A stretch of DNA of 31,549 bases from JABFSC01 sp031389045 (GCA_031389045.1 JANMSE010000027.1:1-31549); one strand, 5' to 3'; positions 7,597-15,283 are shown, counted from the stretch's first letter. Notes: generated by a model not told the origin, from the letters alone. Made by a program: numbers and translations.

Positions 7597-8628
7597 ACTT
7601 TCTCCGGGCACCACTGCATACTTGATTCCCTCCCCACGCTGCAAGAGGTCCAGCGCGAGCGGCAACTGCGCAAGCGTGTAGGTGCCACTAATGAATTTCT
7701 CCACGGGAATCTTGCCCGCGTCCAGTAAGTCGTAGGCATGTCGTACCGCTTTTGGCGTTAAATGGAAGGGGCTTAGCACTCGGATTTGATCGTAATGCAG
7801 GCGATAGGTGTCAAAAGACGCCGTCGTGCCCGCCGGACAGCCGCCAAACAAGACCACTTGCCCACCTGGCCGCGCGAGCAACAAGGACTCTTCCCACACC
7901 CGTGGTTGCGCCGTGCACTCCACCACAATGTCCGCTCCGCGTCCGCCCGTGAGGTCCAACACCGCTTGCCGCGCATCCTCGGCGGCATACGGAATAATGC
8001 CATACGCGCCAACGTCTTGCGCCGCGCGTGCGCGTTGCGGGTTGCGGGCCACCGCATAGACACGTTCCACGCCCAGCGCACGAAGCGCCACGATATGCAG
8101 CAGACCAAACCCGCCCGCGCCGATCACCACCGCGGTGTCATCTGGTCGTAGCGTCGTTTGTTGCAGCGCGAAAATCACGCAGGACAGCGGCTCAAGAAAC
8201 GCCGCTTCAATAAACGACAGCGTCGGAGGCTTGGGCAACAGATTCGTGCGCGTGACGCGCGCGGGCACCGTGAGATATTCGGCATATCCGCCCAAGACAT
8301 ACGTCTCCATGAGCGTGGTGCAGAGATTTTCCTGTTGCCGCTGGCAATAGTAGCACGCGCCACAAGGCCCGGTCGGGACGAGCATCACCTCATCCCCTTC
8401 ATGCACCGTGACCACCCGCGCACCGCGCGCCACCACGGTTCCGGCATACTCATGGCCAAAGCGCGTCGGCGGCGGCCATTTGGGATGGCCACGGCGAAAC
8501 GCCTTGAGGTCCGTGCCACAGGTCAGGGTCGCGCCAATTTTCAGGACAATCTCATCCGCTTGTGGCCGTGGCATGGGAATCTCACGGAGCGCGAGTTCCC
8601 CTGGCCCCAGGAGAAAAACCGCCTGCAT
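7588..8628 (-). CDS. Zinc-dependent alcohol dehydrogenase (threonine/sorbitol dehydrogenase-like MDR family)
   Basis: Medium-chain dehydrogenase of about 346 residues that oxidises an unidentified alcohol with NAD(P). Catalytic zinc ligands are Cys37 (TCGTD) and His59-Glu60 (GHEYAG). Four structural-zinc cysteines (89, 92, 95, 103) lie in GPCGACYYCQRQQENLC. The Rossmann loop reads VIGAGGFGLLHIV. I prefer the ATG at 8628 (MQAVFLLGPGE), the usual family start. An in-frame ATG at 8646 would add six residues and overlap the upstream HIT-like gene by seven bases. The last residues (SSQ) and the stop codon are encoded by repeat locus C, so the native C-terminus may have been altered by the repeat. 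Confidence 0.9.
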   Translation of the reverse strand: MQAVFLLGPGELALREIPMPRPQADEIVLKIGATLTCGTDLKAFRRGHPKWPPPTRFGHEYAGTVVARGARVVTVHEGDEVMLVPTGPCGACYYCQRQQENLCTTLMETYVLGGYAEYLTVPARVTRTNLLPKPPTLSFIEAAFLEPLSCVIFALQQTTLRPDDTAVVIGAGGFGLLHIVALRALGVERVYAVARNPQRARAAQDVGAYGIIPYAAEDARQAVLDLTGGRGADIVVECTAQPRVWEESLLLARPGGQVVLFGGCPAGTTASFDTYRLHYDQIRVLSPFHLTPKAVRHAYDLLDAGKIPVEKFISGTYTLAQLPLALDLLQRGEGIKYAVVPGESSQ

Positions 8629-8639
8629 AGTGTCGCGGT

Positions 8640-8936
8640 TCACCATAACAATGGTCGCACGTGAAAATGGTAATGGTCAGGAATCTGCCGCATTTGATGA
8701 TCGAACATCCATTTAGGGAATTTCCCGGCATATTTCTGTTCCGCGACCAGCGACAACGCTTTCTCCATATAGGCAACTTCTTCCGGGGTCACGTTCACGC
8801 GGTGTTCGCCGAGCACGGCGATCGGGACATCGCACGAATCACAATCGAGAATAGTGAAACGAAACGGATGATGAAACTCCGCATACCACTGGGTATAACG
8901 AGCCATGACACAGAGGTCACAGGGACGGTCAGCCAC
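8640..8936 (-). CDS. Small HIT-like protein with two cysteine pairs
   Basis: Protein of 98 residues. Near the C-terminus HYHFHVRP matches the histidine-triad signature H-x-H-x-H of HIT nucleotide hydrolases, preceded by a Q in the right region. An N-terminal CDLC resembles the zinc-binding CxxC of many HIT proteins, and a second CDSC follows. At 98 residues it is shorter than most HIT domains (about 110-140), so the assignment is tentative. The start is GTG at 8936 with a strong AAGGAGG eight bases upstream, which supports it as a real gene. Its end abuts or overlaps the dehydrogenase start, so the two are co-transcribed. It is divergent from the FxLYD-like gene. Confidence 0.6.
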   Translation of the reverse strand: MADRPCDLCVMARYTQWYAEFHHPFRFTILDCDSCDVPIAVLGEHRVNVTPEEVAYMEKALSLVAEQKYAGKFPKWMFDHQMRQIPDHYHFHVRPLLW

Positions 8937-9033
8937 GCAACTCCCTCCTTACGCACCGAGCGGAACCGCGATTGCGCTCGACAGCAGCGGTCAGCATAAT
9001 CGCCGGGCGGCATCTTACGGAGGAGTCGGAAAC

Positions 9034-9408
9034 ATGGCAAGTCGCGAAGGTAGACACAAGCGAAGAACGATTGGTTGGCTCATCGTGCTCGCGGGTTTCA
9101 TCGGGTATTTCTTTTGGGCATTACAGTCGGAAGAGGTCTTTCGCGTCGTTGAAAGGAAACTCGAACAAACGCCCGGTGGTCTGGTCGTAAGCGGGGCCGT
9201 GCTGAATACCGCCGCGGCGGCGAATGGCGTGAATGTGGACGTGACATTCTTTGACGATCGCGGTCGCCAACTCACGCAAGAGACCGTCACACTGGACCAC
9301 CTGGCCGCTGGCGCGACGGTCTCCTTCCGCACGAAACCCAAGCCGCTCACGACCGTGAAAAACTACACGATTCATGTGAATACCGGTCCGAATATGTATG
9401 GAAATTAG
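9034..9408 (+). CDS. Membrane-anchored FxLYD-like domain protein
   Basis: Protein of 124 residues: a short basic N-terminus (REGRHKRR), one hydrophobic helix at about residues 12-30, then a small beta-sandwich-like domain. The domain has the shape of FxLYD/DUF3426 proteins: GGLVVSGAVLNTAAAANGVNVDVTFFD, then an LAAGATVSFRT segment. It is probably anchored in the inner membrane with the domain outside the cytoplasm. Function is unknown. The ATG at 9034 is preceded by GGAGGAG; an in-frame ORF from 8905 would run through the divergent promoter region of the HIT-like gene and was discarded. It is not clearly in an operon with the following genes. Confidence 0.7.
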   Translation: MASREGRHKRRTIGWLIVLAGFIGYFFWALQSEEVFRVVERKLEQTPGGLVVSGAVLNTAAAANGVNVDVTFFDDRGRQLTQETVTLDHLAAGATVSFRTKPKPLTTVKNYTIHVNTGPNMYGN

Positions 9409-9506
9409 TGCGACCCTCTTGACGGCGAGAGCCTGGGAGATTACGGCACGGACCATGTGCCTCTCGTGGCCGTGCCCACGCAATTGGGAACAATAAAGAG
9501 CGCGCC

Positions 9507-9776
9507 ATGTTACAACCAAGCGAACTCATCCAGCAGTACATTACTCTCTATCAAGGCAGTGCGGATCCGCACGTGCGTAAGGAACCCTTCATTCGTGACA
9601 AGGGGACGCCCGTGTGGGTTGTTGTTGGTTATTCCCTTGGTGGTCACTCACTGGCGCAAACCGCGGCAGCTTTTGCTTTGAGCGAAGACGAAGTCCAAGC
9701 CGCGCTGTGCTACTACCAGCAACATACGGCGGAAATCATGCGGCGGATCGAGAGCACCGAAGCAGTCGTTGAGTAG
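9507..9776 (+). CDS. DUF433 domain protein (antitoxin-like winged helix)
   Basis: Protein of 89 residues fitting the DUF433 pattern: an RDKGTPVWVVVGYSLGGHSLAQ segment (the usual G-T-P-V-W and G-x-S elements), then FALSEDEVQAALCYYQQH. DUF433 proteins are winged-helix DNA-binding antitoxins, often next to a PIN-like DUF5615 toxin. No such toxin follows here; the next genes are a RelB/RelE-type pair. It may be an orphan or a stand-alone regulator. The ATG at 9507 has only a weak ribosome site. Confidence 0.75.
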   Translation: MLQPSELIQQYITLYQGSADPHVRKEPFIRDKGTPVWVVVGYSLGGHSLAQTAAAFALSEDEVQAALCYYQQHTAEIMRRIESTEAVVE

Positions 9777-9827
9777 TATTTGGAGCGACTCTCCTTTGCG
9801 AAGCGAGCTTGAAATGAGGAAATCATA

Positions 9828-10025
9828 ATGACTCTCAAAGGCGTCCAATTTGTCTCAGACCAGGACGGCAAGAAAACCGCGGTCCTTATTGATCTCAGAC
9901 GGTGCGGGCCAGTCTGGGAGGATTTCTACGATGTCTTGATGGCCGAGGCGCGAAAAGACGAACTCCGAATCCCTTGGGGTGATGTCAAGAAACATCTGCG
10001 AGCGCGGCGAGCATCACGTGAATGA
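9828..10025 (+). CDS. RelB-like antitoxin of a type II toxin-antitoxin pair
   Basis: Small protein of 65 residues with a very basic tail (KKHLRARRASRE). Its identity rests mainly on position: it overlaps by eight bases the start of a RelE/ParE-fold toxin, the usual antitoxin-first order. No domain is recognised with certainty. Antitoxins of this kind bind the toxin and repress the shared promoter. A GAGG lies about nine bases before the ATG. Confidence 0.65.
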   Translation: MTLKGVQFVSDQDGKKTAVLIDLRRCGPVWEDFYDVLMAEARKDELRIPWGDVKKHLRARRASRE

Positions 10026-10278
10026 GTATCGTATTGTCCTTGCCAGTTCCGCCGAACGTGATCTGCGCACGCTCCCCGGAAAGGTCGAGGAAAGAATCGT
10101 AGCAATAATCGACGCATTGTCTCAGGAACCTCGCCCTCGCGGTGTCAAAAAATTGAAAGGGTCATCCAATTTGTGGCGTATACGAGTCGGCGACTATCGG
10201 ATCATTTACCGGATTGATGACCGTGAACATCTCGTCGATATTTCACACATCAGAAACCGGAAGGACGCCTACGAGTAG
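10018..10278 (+). CDS. RelE/ParE family toxin
   Basis: Protein of 86 residues with the RelE/ParE fold pattern: YRIVLASSAERDLRTLP at the N-terminus, PRPRGVKKLKGSSNLWRIRVGDYRIIYRIDD in the middle, and VDISHIRNRKDAYE at the end. The arginine, tyrosine and C-terminal basic residues typical of ribosome-dependent mRNA interferases of the RelE type are present, so mRNA cleavage is more likely than gyrase inhibition, but this is not certain. I place the start at GTG 10018, overlapping the antitoxin by eight bases; the longer ORF from 9979 would overlap it more. The pair forms a two-gene operon. Confidence 0.85.
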   Translation: MNEYRIVLASSAERDLRTLPGKVEERIVAIIDALSQEPRPRGVKKLKGSSNLWRIRVGDYRIIYRIDDREHLVDISHIRNRKDAYE

Positions 10279-10299
10279 AAGCTGATCTCGTACTAAACC

Positions 10300-11700
10300 A
10301 TGCGCAAACCTCTTGTGACCGCCACCGAAGCTATCGTCGACATCGCCGATGGCGCGAGCATCGCCCTGGGCGGCTTTGGCGTGCTCCAAGGCTGGCCACA
10401 TAATGTGCTGTGCGCGCTGCGTGATCGTGGCGTGAAGAATCTCACGCTTATTTGTAACTCTCCTGGCTTCGGCCCGTACTCCCCGCAAATCCTGGCGGAA
10501 ACCCGCCAGATCAAGAAACTCATCGCGTCCTTCGGTGGCTACGCGTATCGGACCACACCACTGTCCGAGCAAATTGGTCGTGGCGAAGTTGAATTCGAGA
10601 TGGTGCCTCAAGGCACGCTGGTCGAACGTCTGCGTGCTGGCGGGGCTGGGATTCCCGCGTTCTTTACGCCCACTGGGGTCGGCACCCTCGTCGCCGAGGG
10701 CAAGGAAACGCGCGTCTTCAACGGGCGCGAGTATCTTCTTGAAACGGCTCTGCGCGCGGACTTCGCGGTGATTCGCGCGCACCGAGCCGACACCCACGGC
10801 AATCTCGTCTATCGCCGCACGGGCCGTAACTTTCATCCGCCGTTCGCGACCGCCGCCGATGTCACTATCGCTGAAGTCGATGAGATCGTTGAACCAGGCA
10901 CCTTAGACCCGGAGGCCATCGCGACGCCAGGCATCTTTGTCCAGCGACTCGTGCATCGTCACACGCCGCTGAGCAAAGAGACGGTGCTCAACATCATGCG
11001 CACCAGTGGCCGCAACGTGAAAGTCAGCGAAACCGCGAGCGAAAGCGGACATGGGCTGTCGCCAGAGTTGATGGCGTTACGCGCCGCGCGGTTGCTGCAA
11101 CCTGGGCAGTACGTGAATCTCGGCATCGGCTTACCCACGTTGGTCTCCGATTTTCTTCCCGATGGCGTGACGCTCCATGCGGAAAATGGCGTGCTGGGCT
11201 ATGGTCGCCTCGCGCCAGCCGGTGAAGAGGACATTGATCTCTACAACGCCAGCTCTCAACTCGTGACGCTCCAGTCGGGGGCCAGCTTCTTTCATAGCGC
11301 CGACGCGTTTGTGATGGCGCGTGGCCGCCATATCGATACCGTTGTCCTGGGCGGGTTTCAGGTCGCTGAGAATGGCGACTTAGCGAACTGGAAAACACCG
11401 ACGATGGGCGCGGGTGCCGTTGGGGGCGCGATGGACCTTGCCGTCGGCGCGCGGACGCTGATTGTCGTGATGTTCCACACCACGAAGAACGGCGAATCAA
11501 AACTGCTTCGGGAGTGCACCTATCCGTTGACAGCCCCACGATGCGTCTCGTGGGTGGTGACGAATCTCGCGCTGATTGAGATTAACGCGCAGGGGTTTCT
11601 GCTGAAGGAGTTAGCGCCCGGTGTCTCTCTTGATGAAGTGCGAACCGCGACCGCTGCTCCGTTGCGGCTCGCTCCCGATCTCCGCGAGATGGAGTTTTGA
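10300..11700 (+). CDS. CoA-transferase with fused alpha and beta subunits (3-oxoacid/glutaconate type)
   Basis: Protein of 466 residues with both halves of a class I CoA-transferase in one chain. The alpha-like half covers roughly residues 1-230, with IALGGFGVLQGWP, SPGFGPY and the DFAVIRAHRADTHGNLVYR segment. The beta-like half covers roughly 255-466, with YVNLGIGLPTLVSDF and the catalytic Glu295 in HAENGVLGYG. It transfers CoA from an acyl-CoA, usually succinyl-CoA or acetyl-CoA, to a 3-oxo or similar acid in the cytoplasm. The specific substrate is not clear. The ribosome site before the ATG at 10300 is weak. It starts 21 bases after the toxin gene, probably by chance. Confidence 0.9.
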   Translation: MRKPLVTATEAIVDIADGASIALGGFGVLQGWPHNVLCALRDRGVKNLTLICNSPGFGPYSPQILAETRQIKKLIASFGGYAYRTTPLSEQIGRGEVEFEMVPQGTLVERLRAGGAGIPAFFTPTGVGTLVAEGKETRVFNGREYLLETALRADFAVIRAHRADTHGNLVYRRTGRNFHPPFATAADVTIAEVDEIVEPGTLDPEAIATPGIFVQRLVHRHTPLSKETVLNIMRTSGRNVKVSETASESGHGLSPELMALRAARLLQPGQYVNLGIGLPTLVSDFLPDGVTLHAENGVLGYGRLAPAGEEDIDLYNASSQLVTLQSGASFFHSADAFVMARGRHIDTVVLGGFQVAENGDLANWKTPTMGAGAVGGAMDLAVGARTLIVVMFHTTKNGESKLLRECTYPLTAPRCVSWVVTNLALIEINAQGFLLKELAPGVSLDEVRTATAAPLRLAPDLREMEF

Positions 11701-11751
11701 TGTGGCAGAGGGGTGCGCAAATGGGGGCAGGAAGGACAACGAGATGAGGCT

Positions 11752-11952
11752 ATGCAGTGCATTTCGGATACAATAGCGCACGCGCTTGCGGAGATTGGAC
11801 CGAAGGAGCGGGGGTACGAATACATTCAGGCTTGCCGCGCGGCGGCTTGCCGCGCGGCTGGGCTGACGCACCCAATTTTGTTTCCTATCGGCGCCCCAAA
11901 GCAAGCATTGACGGATATTCCTCGGACCATACGTGAGTTAGCCGCCGCGTAA
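11752..11952 (+). CDS. Small hypothetical protein (doubtful)
   Basis: An ORF of 66 codons follows the CoA-transferase by about 50 bases in the same direction. It starts at ATG 11752 with GATGAGG immediately before it; a GTG at 11713 would add 13 residues. The protein has an amphipathic look (ISDTIAHALAEIGPKERG and a Cys/Ala-rich middle) but matches no family I recognise. The middle contains a near-direct repeat of GCTTGCCGCGCGG. It is the only candidate gene in the 11701-12049 gap. It could be a real small gene or chance. Confidence 0.3.
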   Translation: MQCISDTIAHALAEIGPKERGYEYIQACRAAACRAAGLTHPILFPIGAPKQALTDIPRTIRELAAA

Positions 11953-12049
11953 CTTCACCTGACCATGACCGAATGATACGGCTGGACGGACGGGAGGGTT
12001 GTCATTGCGGGCGATCAGGTTTATGGCAACGAGGGGCGGAGGAGGAGTC

Positions 12050-12637
12050 ATGCGATCGGTTATTGCGTTCCTGTGTGTGATGGTTTTCTTTCCTGGTGAA
12101 GTTTTCGCGAAATCCTTGTATGTGAGCGGACACCGTGAAGTCGGCGTGCGCACGAGTCCCGACTCGGACGGGACGGTCATGGTCACGTTGAAAACCGGAG
12201 ATGAGGTCACCTTGGTCAGTGGGACAGGGGACTATTATCTCGTCACCCTGCCCAGTGGTTCTCGCGGGTACGTGCAAAAAAGCGGCATGACGGACCAAGA
12301 GCCTGCCGAGGTCCGGCTGCAAAAGCTCGAGCAAAAAACTCAGCAGCAAATTAAGGAACTGCAAGCGAAAACCGAAGAACAAGAGCGCCAACTGGCGGCA
12401 TTGCGTCAGGACCGTGGGCAACTCGACACCGCGCGGAAGCAAGCCGAAACGAAAGCCAGTGAGCAAGCAAAACGGGCCGCGGAACTCGAGGTCCAACAGG
12501 AAGGCATTGTGCGCGATTTCTACATTCGTTGGTTCCTCGCCGGAGCGGGCGTGTTAGGTGCTGGCTTGCTTCTGGGATGGGCTTGGCGCGGCGTCGCCCA
12601 ACGCAATCGCCGCGCCGGGATCAGTTTTGGGCGGTGA
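12050..12637 (+). CDS. SH3-domain membrane protein, YgiM/TIGR04211-like
   Basis: Protein of 195 residues with a signal peptide (about 1-20, ending PGEVFA), a bacterial SH3 domain at about 23-85 (YVSGHREVGVRTSPDSDG to GYVQKSGM), a long Gln/Glu/Lys/Arg-rich coiled coil at about 90-155, a transmembrane helix near 166-185 and a basic tail. This is the order of the YgiM/TIGR04211 family of unknown function. It probably sits in the inner membrane with the SH3 and coiled coil in the periplasm. The ATG at 12050 follows GGAGGAG; a longer ORF from 11999 is unlikely as it would hide the signal peptide. It converges on the gamma-glutamyltransferase gene with repeat D in between. Confidence 0.88.
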   Translation: MRSVIAFLCVMVFFPGEVFAKSLYVSGHREVGVRTSPDSDGTVMVTLKTGDEVTLVSGTGDYYLVTLPSGSRGYVQKSGMTDQEPAEVRLQKLEQKTQQQIKELQAKTEEQERQLAALRQDRGQLDTARKQAETKASEQAKRAAELEVQQEGIVRDFYIRWFLAGAGVLGAGLLLGWAWRGVAQRNRRAGISFGR

Positions 12638-12676
12638 CAAGTTTCGGGGTCCAAGTTTCAGGTTTCGGGTTCCAAG

Positions 12677-12732
12677 CCTCAAGCCTCAAGCCTCAAGCCT
12701 CAAGCCTCAAGTCTCAAGTCTCAAGCCTCAAG
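12677..12732. repeat. Intergenic repeat locus D: eight CCTCAAG-type heptamers
   Basis: Five CCTCAAG, then two TCTCAAG, then one CCTCAAG, exactly in phase over 56 bases. A looser repeat (AAGTTTCGGGG/GTTTCGGGTTCC) precedes it at about 12639-12676. It lies between two converging genes and ends at base 12732, directly next to the TGA stop (12733-12735) of the gamma-glutamyltransferase. The unit is the same as in locus B. Confidence 0.9.
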
Positions 12733-14487
12733 TCACCAACCCATCGCATACGAAGGCATCCGTTTACTTTGCTCCCCACGCGGGTCGGCACCGCCATGCA
12801 ACACGCCGTGTTCCAGATCGACACCAATGCCGAGCACGTCGCCTTCGCTCCAATCTTCCTTGACCTCCAATTTGTGACCACGAGCCGTGAGTTCTTGGCG
12901 CACTTCCGTGGAGAGGCGATTCTCGACGCGTAGCAATCCAGGCACGGCATTGTGGGGATAAAAACTCGACGGAAAGTGCGCGATCGAGAAACGTGTCGCT
13001 TCGATGGCATCTTGGATCGGCATGCCAAACTCCACCACGTTGAGGAAAAACTGTAACGTCCATTGGTCCTGCTGGTCTCCTCCGGGCGTGCCGAAGACCA
13101 TGCACGGAGCACCATTGCGTAAGACAAGTGTTGGCGTGAGTGTTGTGCGCGGGCGCTTGCCAGGTACCAAGGCATTGGGGTGGCGCGGATCGAGATAGAA
13201 GGTTTGCACGCGCGTGCCGAGAGGAAAGCCGACGCCATCGACAACCGGAGATGAAGGAATCCACGCGCCACTGGGAGTAAACGACGCCATGTTGCGTTCT
13301 TTATCGACGACCGTGACGTACACGGTTCCCGCCCCCCAATTTTGCGCGGCGAAGATGGCTTCTCCTTCGAGGAGCGTCGCGCCAGTGCGGGGATTGCCGG
13401 GGCGCTGGTCAAGTGAGGCTCGACGCGGGTCAATGAGAGAGCGCCGACGCGTGGCATAGTCTTTCGCGAGCAGCCCAGCCATCGGGACATCAACAAAATC
13501 TGGATCGCCGTAGTATTGCTCGCGATCAGCAAAAGCGAGTTTCGCCGCCTCAACGAGTGTGTGGATGTAATCGGCGCTGTTGTGGCCCATACCTTTAAGA
13601 TCGTACCCTTCGAGTAACGTGAGTTGCTGCAAAAAGACTGGCCCTTGGCTCCAGGGGCCACATTTGTAGACCTGATACCCGCGATACTCACAGGAGACGG
13701 GCGCTTCGATCTTGCAATGAAAGTTCGCGAAGTCTTCGAGCGTTAAAAAGCCTCCTCGTGTTTTCGCGTGCTCGACGAGGATATGGGCGATCTCTCCCGT
13801 GTAAAACTCATCACGCGCGGCGGCGAGCCCATGCGCGCGCCCTTGGCTTTGACCTTTCTTTTCGGCGTCAATCAGGCGACGAAACGTGCGTGCCAAGTCT
13901 GGATTTTTCAGCAGTTCACCCACATCAGGGAGGCGTCCACCTGGCAGATAGACCTTTGCTGATGACGGCCACGCTTTGCGAAAATGGTCCGCATTGCCCG
14001 CGACGGAAAAGTCCGAGAGCATATACACCGGTGCGGGACCACGCAGCGCGGGATGGAGTGGGAATCCCCCTTCGGCTAATTCCAAGGCGGGCTGCACCAC
14101 CTCGGCAAAACTGAAAGTGCCAAAGCGCTGCAAAATCGTCAGGAAGGAATCGGGGGCCGCACAGGGCCCAGCCGCGAGCACATCGGAGAAGGGAATGAGG
14201 TTGATGCCGCGCTGGTGAAACGCCTCAATGGTCGCGGCTTTCGGGGCCACGGTATCGCCATTGATGGAAAAGACATTTTTCTCTCGTGCGAGATAAGCAA
14301 GCGCGGAAATCTCGCCACCGAACGTGTGCATGTGGGGATTCAGCACCCCCTCGGCGAGCGCGGCGGCTATTGCGGCATCAAACGCATTGCCGCCGGCATG
14401 GAGCATCCGCATTCCTGCTTCGGCGGATAGATAATGCTCGGTCGCGATCATACCCCTGCTGCCCATCAGTGTCGGACGATACGCCAT
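12733..14487 (-). CDS. Gamma-glutamyltransferase family protein (Ntn hydrolase)
   Basis: Protein of 584 residues, normal length. Gamma-glutamyltransferases cleave themselves into two subunits and then hydrolyse or transfer the gamma-glutamyl group of glutathione and related amides. The probable catalytic threonine after self-cleavage is Thr388 in AGTVYVTVVDKERNMASFTPS, matching the GDTxYxxxVD form seen in many non-enteric members. Other marks are HAGGNAFDAAIAAALAEGV near the N-terminus and MVFGTPGGDQQDQWTLQFFLNVVEFG. No signal peptide is visible, unlike secreted relatives, so it may act in the cytoplasm on another amide. A GGAG precedes the ATG. The stop codon directly abuts repeat D. Confidence 0.92.
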   Translation of the reverse strand: MAYRPTLMGSRGMIATEHYLSAEAGMRMLHAGGNAFDAAIAAALAEGVLNPHMHTFGGEISALAYLAREKNVFSINGDTVAPKAATIEAFHQRGINLIPFSDVLAAGPCAAPDSFLTILQRFGTFSFAEVVQPALELAEGGFPLHPALRGPAPVYMLSDFSVAGNADHFRKAWPSSAKVYLPGGRLPDVGELLKNPDLARTFRRLIDAEKKGQSQGRAHGLAAARDEFYTGEIAHILVEHAKTRGGFLTLEDFANFHCKIEAPVSCEYRGYQVYKCGPWSQGPVFLQQLTLLEGYDLKGMGHNSADYIHTLVEAAKLAFADREQYYGDPDFVDVPMAGLLAKDYATRRRSLIDPRRASLDQRPGNPRTGATLLEGEAIFAAQNWGAGTVYVTVVDKERNMASFTPSGAWIPSSPVVDGVGFPLGTRVQTFYLDPRHPNALVPGKRPRTTLTPTLVLRNGAPCMVFGTPGGDQQDQWTLQFFLNVVEFGMPIQDAIEATRFSIAHFPSSFYPHNAVPGLLRVENRLSTEVRQELTARGHKLEVKEDWSEGDVLGIGVDLEHGVLHGGADPRGEQSKRMPSYAMGW

Positions 14488-14516
14488 ACAATAATCTCCT
14501 TCGTGGGAGTGAATAA

Positions 14517-14600
14517 CAGTAGCCAGTAGCCAGTAGCCAGCATGTCATCCTCTTCGTCCTCCCTACTGACTACTGACTACTGGCTACTGACTACTGACTA
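14517..14600. repeat. Intergenic repeat locus F: heptamers in inverted arms
   Basis: The left arm has three CAGTAGC heptamers plus CAG (14517-14540). After a 23-base spacer the right arm has TACTGAC/TACTGGC heptamers, five in phase from 14564 to 14598. The arms are inverse and can form a long stem. The TAG stop of the DUF1232 gene (14591-14593) lies in the right arm. The locus lies between that gene and the downstream gamma-glutamyltransferase. The unit is the same as in locus C. Confidence 0.88.
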
Positions 14601-14905
14601 CTCTTCCCACTGAGTTCTCTCACCCGCTCCTCTACCACGTCCGGGGGACAGAGGGAAAGGAACCACCGCGCGGCGAGAATAATCACTCCCAAGTCATCCA
14701 ACGAGCCGAACAAGGGATTGAGTAAGAAGGGGATAAAATCGATGGGCGACAAGACATACAGTGCGGCGGCAACCAGGATCGCCTTGGCTCGGAAGGGGAC
14801 GCGGTCATCCGTGAACAGTCGCCAGTACAGCTTCACGAAGTTCGGCAGATGCGACGCCAAGCGCAGCAGTTGCCAGGTGGAAAGGCCGGTGGGGGGGATG
14901 GCCAT
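14591..14905 (-). CDS. YkvA/DUF1232 family small membrane protein
   Basis: Protein of 104 residues with the DUF1232 core: VPFRAKAILVAAALYVLSPIDFIPFLLNPLFGSLDDLGVIILAARWFL, in which the SPIDFIP and G-x-x-DD elements are typical. Two hydrophobic segments suggest a membrane protein; function is unknown. I place the start at ATG 14905 because GAGGAGG lies six bases upstream and the family starts near LLRLASHLPNFVKL; an in-frame extension to 15064 is not supported. The final residues SSQ and the stop codon come from repeat F, just as in the dehydrogenase at 7588, so the tail is probably not original. It precedes the gamma-glutamyltransferase gene. Confidence 0.85.
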   Translation of the reverse strand: MAIPPTGLSTWQLLRLASHLPNFVKLYWRLFTDDRVPFRAKAILVAAALYVLSPIDFIPFLLNPLFGSLDDLGVIILAARWFLSLCPPDVVEERVRELSGKSSQ

Positions 14906-15283
14906 GCTCTGCCTCCTCAGGTCCGCGAGATCGCTGTGGGGAAGAGCCCCACTGAGATTATGATGAGACGCGAACCTCAACTTCCCCACTCTAGGGGATT
15001 CCGTCTTCACGAGACAAGCCTCCATATCTCCCTCCTGTCTGCCAAGCGTAGGTCGCCATGTCACATCGTCCCCGCCCCTTGTGGAGAGAGGCGGGTTTGT
15101 GGCATCACTGCGGGAATAAACTTCAGCGTTTATAGATTGTCGCTAAGTGAGGAGGCAGTAGTATGTTGAACAATGATGCACGCACCTGCCGTGCTCCCCC
15201 GAGTGAGGGACACTAACAGTGGGGCGACGAACACTTGAAACAGCACGTAACTGCTAGACACTTCGCAAAAAAGGAGAACCACG
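14906..15283. other. 378-base divergent intergenic region
   Basis: This lies between the minus-strand DUF1232 gene and the plus-strand DUF1329 gene and must hold both promoters. No tRNA, riboswitch or convincing promoter hexamer pair was recognised. It holds one short ORF with a good ribosome site (15163-15216), listed separately. The last part before the DUF1329 start carries AAAAAAGGAG. Confidence 0.5.
15163..15216 (+). CDS. Possible 17-residue leader ORF upstream of the DUF1329 gene
   Basis: ATG TTG AAC ... CAC TAA gives a 17-residue peptide (MLNNDARTCRAPPSEGH). A strong GAGGAGG stands seven bases before the ATG, better than for many real genes here. The DUF1329 gene begins 67 bases after its stop. 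It may be a leader peptide or a chance match; there is no clear attenuator hairpin after it. Confidence 0.25.
   Translation: MLNNDARTCRAPPSEGH

Noticed and set aside
12529..12933. Plus-strand ORFs through repeat D
   Set aside because: They overlap the SH3 gene and the antisense of the gamma-glutamyltransferase, and their central part is only the heptamer repeat translated.
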